A stretch of 64,000 bases of DNA from Bradyrhizobium sp. AZCC 1719 (lineage in GTDB: Bacteria > Pseudomonadota > Alphaproteobacteria > Rhizobiales > Xanthobacteraceae), in assembly GCF_036924525.1 (NCBI RefSeq), contig NZ_JAZHRU010000001.1, positions 3,377,001 through 3,441,000 on the forward strand. The letters are read 5' to 3'. Below the pieces are notes generated by a model. The model worked only from the letters and a program-made list of their open reading frames with translations, was not told the DNA's origin and made no database searches. Positions 1 through 8,938 of this stretch are shown piece after piece; positions within the stretch are counted from its first letter, which is position 1, and every line of letters starts with the position of its first letter. The translations under genes and the position numbers were made by a program.

Positions 1-3000
1 CGCAGTTGGAGGCTGCGCTGGGCGAAGTCTCGCTGCGCGAGCGGGTCGAAGGGTTTGACCTGTCGAAGCCGCCCCTGCAGCGGGTGCGGCTGATCCGGCT
101 CGGAGAAGATCGTCATTGGCTGATCTGGACCCACCATCACATCCTTCTCGACGGATGGAGCTCGGCGCGGTTGATCGCCGAGGTGATGCAGCACAATGGC
201 GACGGCCGGTTACCTGCGTTGCAACGCCGCTATCGCGACTACATCGGTTGGCTGCAGAGCCGGGACAGCGATGCATCGGCGGCGTTCTGGCGCAATGCCA
301 TGGCGAAGCTGGAAGAACCGAGCTTCCTGTCAGGCGGTTCGACCGAATATGCCGACGCGGAGTCGCCCGGTCACGGCATGCTCGCGCTGGAGCTGGATGT
401 TGCCGCGACTGAACGCCTGCAGCAATTTGCTGCGCGTGAGCGTGTGACGCTGAACACGCTGGTGCAAGCGGCTTGGGCGCAACTGCTACGGCAATATACC
501 GGGCAGGGAACGGTTTGCTTCGGTGTCACCGTATCAGGCAGGCCGCCGGAACTGGCCGGCGCCGAGGACATGGTGGGCCTGTTCATCAACACCTTGCCTG
601 TTATCGACGATGTCGGTCCGCAGCAGAAAGTCGGCGCATGGCTGCGCGACCTGCAGGATCGCAATCTGACCTTGCGCGAATACGGCTGGACGCCGCTCTA
701 CGAGATCCAGCGCCTGGCGGGACGTCCCGGGCGGCCGCTGTTCGACAGCATCCTGGTGTTTGAGAATTATCCGGTCGACCACGCGCTGATGGGGAAAGAT
801 GGACAGATCCGTGTCGGCGAGACCAGGATCGTCGAGACCAGCAACTATCCGCTGTTCGCCAGCATCGGCCTCGATGAGCGGCTGCGGTTGGTGTTCAACT
901 ATCAGCGCAGGCACTTTGATGAGGCGCAGATCGCGCGGCTGCAGCGCGCCTTTGTGCGGCTGATGGAGGCGTTGAGTATCGATGCCGATCGGCCTGTCGG
1001 CATGATCGCAGCCAGCGATCCGGCCGATGATGCGCTGCTCTCCCGAGCGAACGACACGCGCCGCGATGAGCTGCGCCGGGGAATTGTCGAGCAGCTCGAG
1101 GCGCAGGTCGATCAATCGCCTGACACGATCGCGCTGGTGTTTGGCGATGAGGCATTAAGTTACGCCGCGCTGAACGCGCGCGCCAATCGGCTAGCGCGGC
1201 GGCTGCGCGATCGCGGCGTCGGAACCGACGCGGTGGTGGGGCTGGCGCTGGAGCGCGGCGTCGAGATGATGGTCGCGCTGCTGGCGGTCTTGAAGGCGGG
1301 CGGGGCCTATCTGCCGCTCGATCCGGACTACCCGGCGGAGCGGCTGGCGCACATGCTGCGCGACAGCGGCGCTGCGCTGGTGCTGACGCAACGGACGCTG
1401 CTGGAGCAGTTCTCTCCGGTGCTGGAGGAGACCAGCGCCGAGGCTTGGCTGCTTGACGAGCAGCAGCACGAAGACGGCGAGGGCGGTGATGTCGGCAATC
1501 TTGATGTCGCTGTCCACCCCGAAAGCCTGGCTTATGTGATCTACACCTCCGGCTCGACCGGCCTGCCCAAGGGCGTGATGGTCCGCCATGATGCGGTGAC
1601 AAACTTTCTGGCGACGATGGCGGATTGGCCGGGTCTTACGCACGAGGACCGCGTACTCGGCTTGACCTCGCTGTCGTTCGACATTGCGGTGCTGGAACTG
1701 TGGCTACCGCTCACGCTCGGGGCATGCGTGGTGCTGGCGGATCGCGCGGCGGCGCATGATCCGGCCCGGCTCAAGGCGATAGTAGCCGCGCAGGGCGTCA
1801 CCATGATCCAGGCGACGCCCTCGACCTGGCGGATGCTGCTCGATCATGAGGGCCCGTCGTTGCCGGCAAGCTGCCGCGTGCTGTGCGGCGGCGAGGCACT
1901 GGCGCCAGATCTGGCGCGGCGGCTGGTGGCGCAAGCGGGTGAGGTCTGGAATTTGTACGGCCCGACCGAGACCACGGTGTGGTCGGCCCGCCACCGCCTC
2001 GATGCGCAGGACGACCGTCCAGTTTTGGGCGGCCCGATCGGCAACACCACGCTGCATATTCTCGACAACGATCTCAATCTCGCGCCGGTTGGCGTGGCGG
2101 GCGAGCTCTATATCGGCGGTGCAGGACTGGCGCGCGGCTACTGGCGACGCGGCGCGCTGACGGCCGAACGCTTCATCCCCGATCCGTTCGGCCCGCCAGG
2201 TGCGCGGCTGTACCGCACCGGCGACGTAGCGCGGTGGCGCGCTGACGGCGTGATCGAATATATCGGCCGCGCCGATCACCAGGTGAAGATCCGCGGCTTT
2301 CGGATCGAGCTCGGCGAGATCGAGGCGCGGCTGCTCGAGCAGGCTGGTGTGCGCTCGGCAGTCGTGGTGGCGCGCGAGATTGGCGCGGCGCGCCAACTCG
2401 TCGGCTATGTCAGCGGCGAAGCGTCGCTGGACGGGACAGCTCTGAAGACCGCGCTGTCGTCGCTGCTGCCGGACTACATGGTCCCGCCACGGATCGTGGT
2501 GCTGGACCGGCTGCCGCTGACGCCGAACGGCAAGATCGACCGCAAGGCGCTGCCCGCCCCGGACCAGCTCGCCGCCTCAACCGAACATGTGGCACCGCGC
2601 ACGCCGGTGGAAGCGGCGCTCGCCGCGATCTGGGCCGATCTGCTGCGCCAGCCCGACATTGGCGTCACCGACAATTTCTTCGAGCTCGGCGGCGACTCGA
2701 TCATCTCGCTGCAGATGGTGAGCCGCGCGCGCCGTGAAGGTGTGTCGATCGAGCCGCGCGATGTGTTCCGGCACCAGACGATCGAAGCGCTGGCTGCGTT
2801 GTCCTGCGACGTTGGCCCGAACAAGGACACTTTTGGACCTGCGCGTGGCTCACTGTCGGGTTTGACCAGCGAACAGCTCGATCGGCTTGAACTGGACTGG
2901 AGCCGCATCGAGGACATCTACCCGCTGTCGCCGATGCAGCAGGGCATGCTGTTCCACAGCCTGCGCGATGCCGGCAGCGGCGTCTACGTCAACCAGGTCA

Positions 3001-6000
3001 GCGTTGAAATCCGCGGACTTGATGCGGAGCGTCTCGGGAAATCATGGCGCGAGGTGACCGCTCGCCATCAGATGCTTCGGACCGGCTTCCTGTGGCGCGA
3101 GCTTGCCGGGTCTCCGCTGCAAGCCGTCTATCGCGACGCCGTCGCGCCGTTCGAACAGGAGGACTGGCGCGGGCAAACCATCAATGAGGACCGGATTGCG
3201 GCGGCGCTTGCCGACGAACGCGCCGCCGAGTTCGATTTGTCGATGCCGCCGCTGCAGCGCGTGCGGCTGCTGCGCCTCGAGGACGATCTCTATCGCCTGA
3301 TCTGGACCTACCATCATATCCTGATGGACGGATGGAGTTCGGCAAGGTTCGTCGGGGAAGTCCTGGAATGCTATTATGGCGGCACGCTCGCGGCGAACCC
3401 GACGCGTTACCGCGACTACATCGCCTGGCTGCTGGCGCAGGACGCCAAGGCTGCCGAGGCTTTCTGGCGTGAGCAGCTCAAATCCTTCGACGAGCCGACG
3501 CAACTGGCCGATGCCTTCGGCTCGCGCCGCCATGATGCATCCGGCCACGAGCGCTGTTACACGCGGCTTGGAGAGACGGCGACCGCGGAGCTGAAAGCAT
3601 TCGCGCGCCGTGAGCGGATCACGCTCAATACCGTCGTTCAAGGCGTATGGGCGTTGCTGCTGCAGCGCTATACCGGCCAGCAGACGGTAACGTTCGGGGT
3701 AACCGTCGCCGGCCGCCCGGCGAAGCTCGACGGATCGCAGCAGATGCTCGGGCTCTTTATTAACACCTTGCCCGTGATCGAAACGCCGGCATCCACGGTA
3801 ACTGTCGGAGAATGGTTGCGGGCGCTTCAGGATCGGAATTCGGCGATCCGGGATTACGAGCATACGCCGCTTTACGATATCCAGAGCTGGGCTGGCCGTG
3901 CCGGTCAGGCCATGTTCGACAGCATCATCGTGTTCGAGAACTATCCGATCGAGCGCAGCATGCACCGGGGTGACGGCTCGCTGCAGTTCGGCGGCCTCAG
4001 GAATGTCGACGTGACGAATTATCCGATGGACCTGTCGGTGCTCGTCGAGGACACGCTTCAGGTCGAGTACACCTATATGCCGAGCCATTTTACGGCGGCA
4101 CAGGCGACGCAGATCAAGACGCAGTTCGAGCGTTTGCTTGAAGTGCTGACGCGCGACGCGTCGGCGTTGCTTGGCAATATCGATCCGGTCACGGCGGTCG
4201 ACGCCGCGCTCGCCGAAAACTGCAATCGGCACGCGACGTCGGCGGTCCCATTGCCGCTGGTTCACGAGACGATCAGCATCCACGCGCGGCGTCACCCGGA
4301 ACGGACGGCGCTTACCATCGGCGGCAAAGCGCTCTCGTTCGGTGCGCTCGAGGCCAGGGCCAATCGTCTTGCCCATCACCTGATCGGCCAAGGGCTGAAG
4401 CCTGAACAGCGTGTTGGCGTCGTGGTCGAGCGAACGGAAGCCACGATGGTCGCGCTGCTTGCCGTCCTGAAGGCGGGCGGGGCCTACGTTCCGCTCGATC
4501 CGGAGATCCCGGCCGAGCGGCGCGCCTTTGTCATGCGCGATGCCGGGATCTCGTTCTTGCTGGCAGGACAGCTCGATGTCCGGGAAGGCATTGATGGTGT
4601 CGAAAGAATCTGCCTTACGACATTCGATTTCGATGCCGGGCCGGAGCATGCGCCGCAACCGGAGCTGCACCCCGAGAATCTCGCTTATCTGATCTACACG
4701 TCCGGTTCGACGGGAAAGCCAAAGGGCGTCGCCGTCGCCCATGGGCCGCTCGCGATGCACTGTCACGTCACGGGCCGGCTTTACGAGATCGACGAGAGCT
4801 CGTGCGAGCTGCACTTCCTGTCGCTCGCCTTCGATGGCGCCCATGAACGCTGGCTGACGGTGTTGTCGCATGGCGCGCGTCTCTTGATGCGGGATGCCGA
4901 ATTGTGGACGCCGGAGCAGACGGTCGAGAATCTGCACGCGCATGGTGTCAGCCATATCGGGTTGCCGCCGGCCTATCTGCAGCAGGTTGCGGAGGCGGTC
5001 GAGCAGGCGGGCAATCCGCCGCCGGTCAAGCTCTACTCGTTCGGCGGCGAGGCGATGCCGAAAGCGGGCTTCGACAAGGTCAGGCGCGTTCTGAAACCGC
5101 GGATATTGATCAACGGCTACGGTCCGACCGAAACCGTTGTTACGCCGCTGGTCTGGAAGGTCGATGGCGTTTCCGAATGCGAGACACCTTATGCGCCGAT
5201 TGGTCTGCCGGTCGGCGACCGCCGCGCCTACATCCTCGATAGTTCGCTCAACATCATTCCCGCCGGTGTCGCCGGCGAGCTCTATCTTGGCGGCTTCGGA
5301 CTGGCGCGCGGTTATCACGGCAAAGCGGGCATGACCGCCGAGCGTTTCGTGCCCGATCCATTCTCTGCGGTGCCGGGGAGTCGCCTCTACCGGACCGGTG
5401 ACCTCGCGCGCTGGCGCGAAGACGGTACCGTCGAATACCTCGGCCGTAGCGACGACCAGGTCAAGGTCAACGGCTTCCGGATCGAGCTCGGAGAGATCCA
5501 GACTTCCCTGCTTCGCCACGAGGAGATCGAACAGGCCGCCGTAGTGGCGCTAGCGGGCGCGGCCGGAAACCAACTCATTGCCTATGTAGCGCCGAAGGCG
5601 GCAAAGAACGCAACGGGAGGCGCTGCCGAGGCTCTGGTCGACAGATTGACCTCCTTCCTGAAGCAGACCTTGCCTGTTTACATGGTGCCGGCGCGGATCA
5701 TGGTGCTTGAGCGACTGCCGGTGTTGTCGAGCGGCAAGGTTGACCGGCGTGCGCTGCCGGCCCCCGACTCGGCCGGGCGAAGCTTCGTGGCTCCGCAAGG
5801 GTCGGCCGAAACCGCGATGGCGCGGCTGTGGGCCGACATTCTCAAGCTGCCGCAGGTCGGCGTCACCGATAATTTCTTCGAGCTCGGCGGCAATTCGATT
5901 CTCAGCCTGAAGGTCGTGGCCCGGCTGCGGCAGGACAAGACATTTGGCATCGAGATCAAGCTTCGTGATCTCCTGCAGAAGCCCACGATCCGCGCGCTGC

Positions 6001-6914
6001 TCGCGGATAACGTTTCTCCGGCGCCCGCCGCTGCGCCGCCGCCGACAGCGCTGCTGCCGCTGAATGCCGCGGTTCGTGGCGCGCATCCGGTATTCTCTGT
6101 GCATGGCGGCTTCGGCACCGTCTTCGATTATGGGCCGCTGGCGCGTCGCCTGGAAGGACGCCGCCAAGTCATTGGGCTGCAGTCCAGGATGCTGGTCGAT
6201 AGTTCATGGAGCGACCGGTCGCTCGAAGCGATGGCGTCCGACTATGCGAACGAGATCAGGCAGGTTCAGCCGCAAGGTCCCTATAGCTTGGTGGGCTGGT
6301 CGCTCGGAGGCCTTCTCGTCACGCTTGTTGCAGCCGAGCTCGAACGGTGCGGTGAACGCGTCGATTGTCTCCTGATGGTCGACAGCTTTGTGCTGCGTGA
6401 GCACGGCGGATCGGATCGGCAGGCAGCGGCATCCCACTGGGCCGATGATCTCGCAGGGTTGCTGTCGGCCGTTCTGCCGCACGCCGCAGCCGTTCGTATC
6501 AGTTCGCATGTGGAGGAGGCGAAGGTCACAGGCATGCCGGAGACATCCGAGAGCGTCCGGCGTCTGGTTGCGCAGATATTAGGGGAGGGAACTTCGGCGG
6601 ACGACACACTGCTTGGCGTCGACGATCTGTCAGCAGCCTTCGCGGTCGGCCGGCACCTCAAGACCCTGACGCAGAATGCCGCGCCGCCGCGGCGTCTTGC
6701 GACCAAGCCATTGTGCTGGTGGACGTCGGGCCGCCTGACGCAGCGCGATCGGCTGGAGACGCAACTGCCTGATGCCATTGATCGCGGCGTCATCGGAGAC
6801 AACCATTTCACGATCCTGAGGGATGCCAGCTTGCTCGATGAGATCTGCAGGCTGCTCGTGCCGGAGACGGCATCGGCGGCTTCGCAGGACACGGTGCCGG
6901 AACCGGCGGAGTGA
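1..6914 (+). CDS. Non-ribosomal peptide synthetase, 3' part (C-A-PCP-C-A-PCP-TE), probable siderophore synthetase
   Basis: The frame is open from the window edge, so the gene starts upstream; about 2,303 residues are visible. Domains, numbered from the codon at nt 6: a partial condensation domain (HHILLDG near residue 43), adenylation 1 (about 360-850, YTSGSTGLPKG near 513, NGKIDRKALP near 841) and carrier 1 (ELGGDSI near 895). Then come condensation 2 (HHILMDG near 1103), adenylation 2 (about 1420-1915, YTSGSTGKPKG near 1564), carrier 2 (ELGGNSI near 1961) and a C-terminal thioesterase with GWSLG (Ser about 2099). No epimerase domain is visible. Reading the ten specificity positions by eye gives D-I-L-Q-L-G-L-V-W-K for A1, close to the glycine code I remember, and D-G-E-G-S-G-G-V-T-K for A2, whose GGVTK tail resembles hydroxyornithine-type codes. 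Hydroxamate genes downstream support a siderophore product. The terminal TE means this protein carries the last two modules. Confidence 0.95.
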   Translation, partial: QLEAALGEVSLRERVEGFDLSKPPLQRVRLIRLGEDRHWLIWTHHHILLDGWSSARLIAEVMQHNGDGRLPALQRRYRDYIGWLQSRDSDASAAFWRNAMAKLEEPSFLSGGSTEYADAESPGHGMLALELDVAATERLQQFAARERVTLNTLVQAAWAQLLRQYTGQGTVCFGVTVSGRPPELAGAEDMVGLFINTLPVIDDVGPQQKVGAWLRDLQDRNLTLREYGWTPLYEIQRLAGRPGRPLFDSILVFENYPVDHALMGKDGQIRVGETRIVETSNYPLFASIGLDERLRLVFNYQRRHFDEAQIARLQRAFVRLMEALSIDADRPVGMIAASDPADDALLSRANDTRRDELRRGIVEQLEAQVDQSPDTIALVFGDEALSYAALNARANRLARRLRDRGVGTDAVVGLALERGVEMMVALLAVLKAGGAYLPLDPDYPAERLAHMLRDSGAALVLTQRTLLEQFSPVLEETSAEAWLLDEQQHEDGEGGDVGNLDVAVHPESLAYVIYTSGSTGLPKGVMVRHDAVTNFLATMADWPGLTHEDRVLGLTSLSFDIAVLELWLPLTLGACVVLADRAAAHDPARLKAIVAAQGVTMIQATPSTWRMLLDHEGPSLPASCRVLCGGEALAPDLARRLVAQAGEVWNLYGPTETTVWSARHRLDAQDDRPVLGGPIGNTTLHILDNDLNLAPVGVAGELYIGGAGLARGYWRRGALTAERFIPDPFGPPGARLYRTGDVARWRADGVIEYIGRADHQVKIRGFRIELGEIEARLLEQAGVRSAVVVAREIGAARQLVGYVSGEASLDGTALKTALSSLLPDYMVPPRIVVLDRLPLTPNGKIDRKALPAPDQLAASTEHVAPRTPVEAALAAIWADLLRQPDIGVTDNFFELGGDSIISLQMVSRARREGVSIEPRDVFRHQTIEALAALSCDVGPNKDTFGPARGSLSGLTSEQLDRLELDWSRIEDIYPLSPMQQGMLFHSLRDAGSGVYVNQVSVEIRGLDAERLGKSWREVTARHQMLRTGFLWRELAGSPLQAVYRDAVAPFEQEDWRGQTINEDRIAAALADERAAEFDLSMPPLQRVRLLRLEDDLYRLIWTYHHILMDGWSSARFVGEVLECYYGGTLAANPTRYRDYIAWLLAQDAKAAEAFWREQLKSFDEPTQLADAFGSRRHDASGHERCYTRLGETATAELKAFARRERITLNTVVQGVWALLLQRYTGQQTVTFGVTVAGRPAKLDGSQQMLGLFINTLPVIETPASTVTVGEWLRALQDRNSAIRDYEHTPLYDIQSWAGRAGQAMFDSIIVFENYPIERSMHRGDGSLQFGGLRNVDVTNYPMDLSVLVEDTLQVEYTYMPSHFTAAQATQIKTQFERLLEVLTRDASALLGNIDPVTAVDAALAENCNRHATSAVPLPLVHETISIHARRHPERTALTIGGKALSFGALEARANRLAHHLIGQGLKPEQRVGVVVERTEATMVALLAVLKAGGAYVPLDPEIPAERRAFVMRDAGISFLLAGQLDVREGIDGVERICLTTFDFDAGPEHAPQPELHPENLAYLIYTSGSTGKPKGVAVAHGPLAMHCHVTGRLYEIDESSCELHFLSLAFDGAHERWLTVLSHGARLLMRDAELWTPEQTVENLHAHGVSHIGLPPAYLQQVAEAVEQAGNPPPVKLYSFGGEAMPKAGFDKVRRVLKPRILINGYGPTETVVTPLVWKVDGVSECETPYAPIGLPVGDRRAYILDSSLNIIPAGVAGELYLGGFGLARGYHGKAGMTAERFVPDPFSAVPGSRLYRTGDLARWREDGTVEYLGRSDDQVKVNGFRIELGEIQTSLLRHEEIEQAAVVALAGAAGNQLIAYVAPKAAKNATGGAAEALVDRLTSFLKQTLPVYMVPARIMVLERLPVLSSGKVDRRALPAPDSAGRSFVAPQGSAETAMARLWADILKLPQVGVTDNFFELGGNSILSLKVVARLRQDKTFGIEIKLRDLLQKPTIRALLADNVSPAPAAAPPPTALLPLNAAVRGAHPVFSVHGGFGTVFDYGPLARRLEGRRQVIGLQSRMLVDSSWSDRSLEAMASDYANEIRQVQPQGPYSLVGWSLGGLLVTLVAAELERCGERVDCLLMVDSFVLREHGGSDRQAAASHWADDLAGLLSAVLPHAAAVRISSHVEEAKVTGMPETSESVRRLVAQILGEGTSADDTLLGVDDLSAAFAVGRHLKTLTQNAAPPRRLATKPLCWWTSGRLTQRDRLETQLPDAIDRGVIGDNHFTILRDASLLDEICRLLVPETASAASQDTVPEPAE

Positions 6915-6921
6915 AATTCAC

Positions 6922-7926
6922 ATGAGCCTTGATCCCGATATCGCCGCACTGCTCGAGATGGTGCAGGATGGCACGGAACGCGGATCACGCATTCCGTTTC
7001 CGCAATTGACGGCCGTACAGGCACGCGCCGATTTCGATGCATCCTCGCCGTTGCTCGATGTCGATCCGCCGGCGCTCGCGTATGAGCGCCATCTCGCGCT
7101 GCCGACGCGCGATGGAGCTACGATCGATGCGCGGCTCTACGCGAAGCAGGAGCCGAGCCGTAGCAATCCAGCACCGGTCCTGCTCTATATGCACGGCGGC
7201 GGCTTTGTCGTCGGAAGCCTGGATTCGCATCAGCCATTGTGCCGCGGGCTCGCCGAAGACAGCGGCGCGGCTGTGCTGTCGGTCGGCTATCGGCTTGCTC
7301 CGGAGCACAAGTTTCCGACCGCGTTCGAGGATGCGGTCGATGCGCTGACCTGGATCGGCCGTGAGGGGCCTGCTGCGGGACTAGATGCCGGCCGCGTCGT
7401 CGTCGGCGGCGACAGCGCCGGCGGCACGCTCGCCGCGGCGCTCGCCATTGAAGCAAAGGCGAACCGAAACCTGCCGCAGCCTGTCCTCCAGGTACTCGCC
7501 TATCCCGGCCTGAGCTCCCGGCAAACGTCCAATTCCTACGAACGATACGGATCCGGTTATCTCCTGGAACGCGGCACCGTCGACTGGTTCTTCCGGCAGT
7601 ATCTCCGCGACGATTCGGACCGCGAGGATTGGCGGTTTGCGCCGCTGGCCGCGGAAGATCTCTCAGGGCTGCCCCCGGCGCTCATCGTGCTTGCCGAATA
7701 TGATCCCCTGGTGGACGAGGGGCGCGAATACGCAGCAAGGCTCCGCGCCGCCGGCGTTCCTATCGACCTGCAGATCTATCCGGGCATGATCCACGAGTTC
7801 CTGCGCATGGGAAATGTCGTGGCCGATGCCCTGCAGGCACGGGCCGCGATCGGGCAGGCGCTGGCGGGCGCGTTTCGCGCCGCAGGCGAAAGGCAGCCAC
7901 CGGGCATGGAAAGACAGAGCATATGA
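6922..7926 (+). CDS. Alpha/beta hydrolase of the hormone-sensitive-lipase (HSL) family
   Basis: 334 residues from the ATG 7 bases after the synthetase stop codon. It has the oxyanion-hole motif HGGGF near residue 90 and the nucleophile motif GDSAGG near residue 165. Near the C-terminus a DPLVDEG segment and the His in MIHEF fit the acid and base of the triad. This is the HSL / acetyl-esterase family, normally soluble esterases of about 300-340 residues. Its place directly between the synthetase and the ferric-siderophore uptake genes suggests it hydrolyses the siderophore or an intermediate, for example to release iron after uptake, but the family alone does not fix the substrate. The stop codon overlaps a small downstream frame (ATGA), so it is probably part of one polycistronic message. 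Confidence 0.9.
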   Translation: MSLDPDIAALLEMVQDGTERGSRIPFPQLTAVQARADFDASSPLLDVDPPALAYERHLALPTRDGATIDARLYAKQEPSRSNPAPVLLYMHGGGFVVGSLDSHQPLCRGLAEDSGAAVLSVGYRLAPEHKFPTAFEDAVDALTWIGREGPAAGLDAGRVVVGGDSAGGTLAAALAIEAKANRNLPQPVLQVLAYPGLSSRQTSNSYERYGSGYLLERGTVDWFFRQYLRDDSDREDWRFAPLAAEDLSGLPPALIVLAEYDPLVDEGREYAARLRAAGVPIDLQIYPGMIHEFLRMGNVVADALQARAAIGQALAGAFRAAGERQPPGMERQSI

Positions 7927-7948
7927 AGGTATGGCATATGAAGGTATG
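7919..7948 (+). repeat. Perfect tandem duplication of a 15-bp unit
   Basis: The unit GCATATGAAGGTATG occurs twice head to tail (7919-7933 and 7934-7948). The first copy contains the hydrolase stop codon and the start of a short downstream frame; the second gives that frame a repeated Met-Lys-Val. Confidence 0.85.
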
Positions 7949-8006
7949 TCATAGCTTTCGTCCCTCGCAGCCTCGCCGTAAGCCGTTCCCGAGCCGCACC
8001 CCATGA
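7923..8006 (+). CDS. Candidate 27-residue coupling peptide between hydrolase and binding-protein genes
   Basis: The ATG at 7923 overlaps the hydrolase stop codon (ATGA), and this frame's own TGA at 8004 overlaps the ATG of the next gene (ATGA). The peptide begins MKVWHMKVCH and has a basic, proline-rich tail. No family is recognised. There is no strong Shine-Dalgarno sequence in front of the 8003 gene, which fits translational coupling through this short frame. It could equally be a chance frame created by the 15-bp duplication. Confidence 0.35.
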   Translation: MKVWHMKVCHSFRPSQPRRKPFPSRTP

Positions 8007-8938
8007 GCAAGAATTCACTCTCCGATTACAGGCTGTCTCGCCGCGCGCTTCTCACAGTGGGCGCGGGCATCGGCGGCGGGGTGCTTGCAGGCGGCTGGCC
8101 GATGGCGCTTGCGCAAGCCGCCGCACCGCAAGGAGGCCCCCGCATCGCCGCGCTCGGCTGGGCCTGCGCGCAGACTATACTGGCGCTCGGCATCGTGCCG
8201 CTGGTTATTCCGGAAATCGAGCGTTACAGCCGGCTCGTCGTCGAGCCGGCTGTCCCGTCAAGCGTCCAGGAGATAGGCCTGCGTTCGGAGCCAAATCTCG
8301 AGCTGCTGCAGAGCTTTGCGCCTGATATTATCATCATCGATCCCAGTATCACGGCGGCAATACCCCGGCTCAAGCTGATCGCCCCGGTCGAAGTCTTCAC
8401 GATTTTCAAGCCCGGCCGCCATCCGCTTGAAACGGCGCGCAGTTCGACGATGGAGCTGGCGCAGCGTCTCGGTGTGCAGGCCGCATGCGAGGCCTATCTG
8501 GCGCGCTTCGATGCTGCCATGACCGGCTACCGTGATCAGCTTCGCGGTCGCAACGACAAGCCGCTGTATCTCGTCAGCGAGATCGCGCGCAACCGTGCGC
8601 TCGTATTCGGCCCGAACAGCCTTTACCAGGAAGTCCTCAGCCAATTCGGGCTGAAGAATGCCTGGACCGGACAGAGCGGTCCGTGGGGACATACCAGCGT
8701 GGGCCTTGAAGTGCTCGCTGCAGTTCCGGATGCGCGGCTGGTTCTGATGAGTTCGCGGGTTGCCGATATCGAAGCCCTGCTCAACGCAAGCCCGGTGTTG
8801 CGGACCTTGCCGTTCCTCCGCTCGGGGCGGCTGACGGTGCTGGGAAATCAATTCTTCTATGGCGGCGTGCCGGCGGCTGAACGCTTCGCACGCCTTCTCG
8901 CCGAACGTTTGCCGCAGGAAAACAATGAGCAAGGTTGA
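8003..8938 (+). CDS. Ferric-siderophore periplasmic binding protein (FhuD-like)
   Basis: 311 residues. The N-terminus carries a twin-arginine-type signal (LSRRALL followed by a glycine/alanine-rich stretch and an Ala-rich cleavage region near residue 38), so it is probably exported folded. The rest reads as a class III periplasmic binding protein of the FhuD/FecB type: an early segment on loss of iron-source residues (GWACAQTILALGIVPL), the conserved APDIIIIDP stretch, a long connecting helix and a C-terminal lobe ending in a variable loop. It would deliver Fe(III)-hydroxamate to the permease encoded next. Its last 14 bases overlap the permease start, the usual sign of coupled translation. 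Confidence 0.88.
   Translation: MSKNSLSDYRLSRRALLTVGAGIGGGVLAGGWPMALAQAAAPQGGPRIAALGWACAQTILALGIVPLVIPEIERYSRLVVEPAVPSSVQEIGLRSEPNLELLQSFAPDIIIIDPSITAAIPRLKLIAPVEVFTIFKPGRHPLETARSSTMELAQRLGVQAACEAYLARFDAAMTGYRDQLRGRNDKPLYLVSEIARNRALVFGPNSLYQEVLSQFGLKNAWTGQSGPWGHTSVGLEVLAAVPDARLVLMSSRVADIEALLNASPVLRTLPFLRSGRLTVLGNQFFYGGVPAAERFARLLAERLPQENNEQG

Noticed and set aside
3042-5519. An 825-codon open frame on the minus strand inside the synthetase gene
   Set aside because: It is antisense to strongly conserved condensation and adenylation domains. Long antisense frames are expected in GC-rich genes, and its translation has no recognisable domain.
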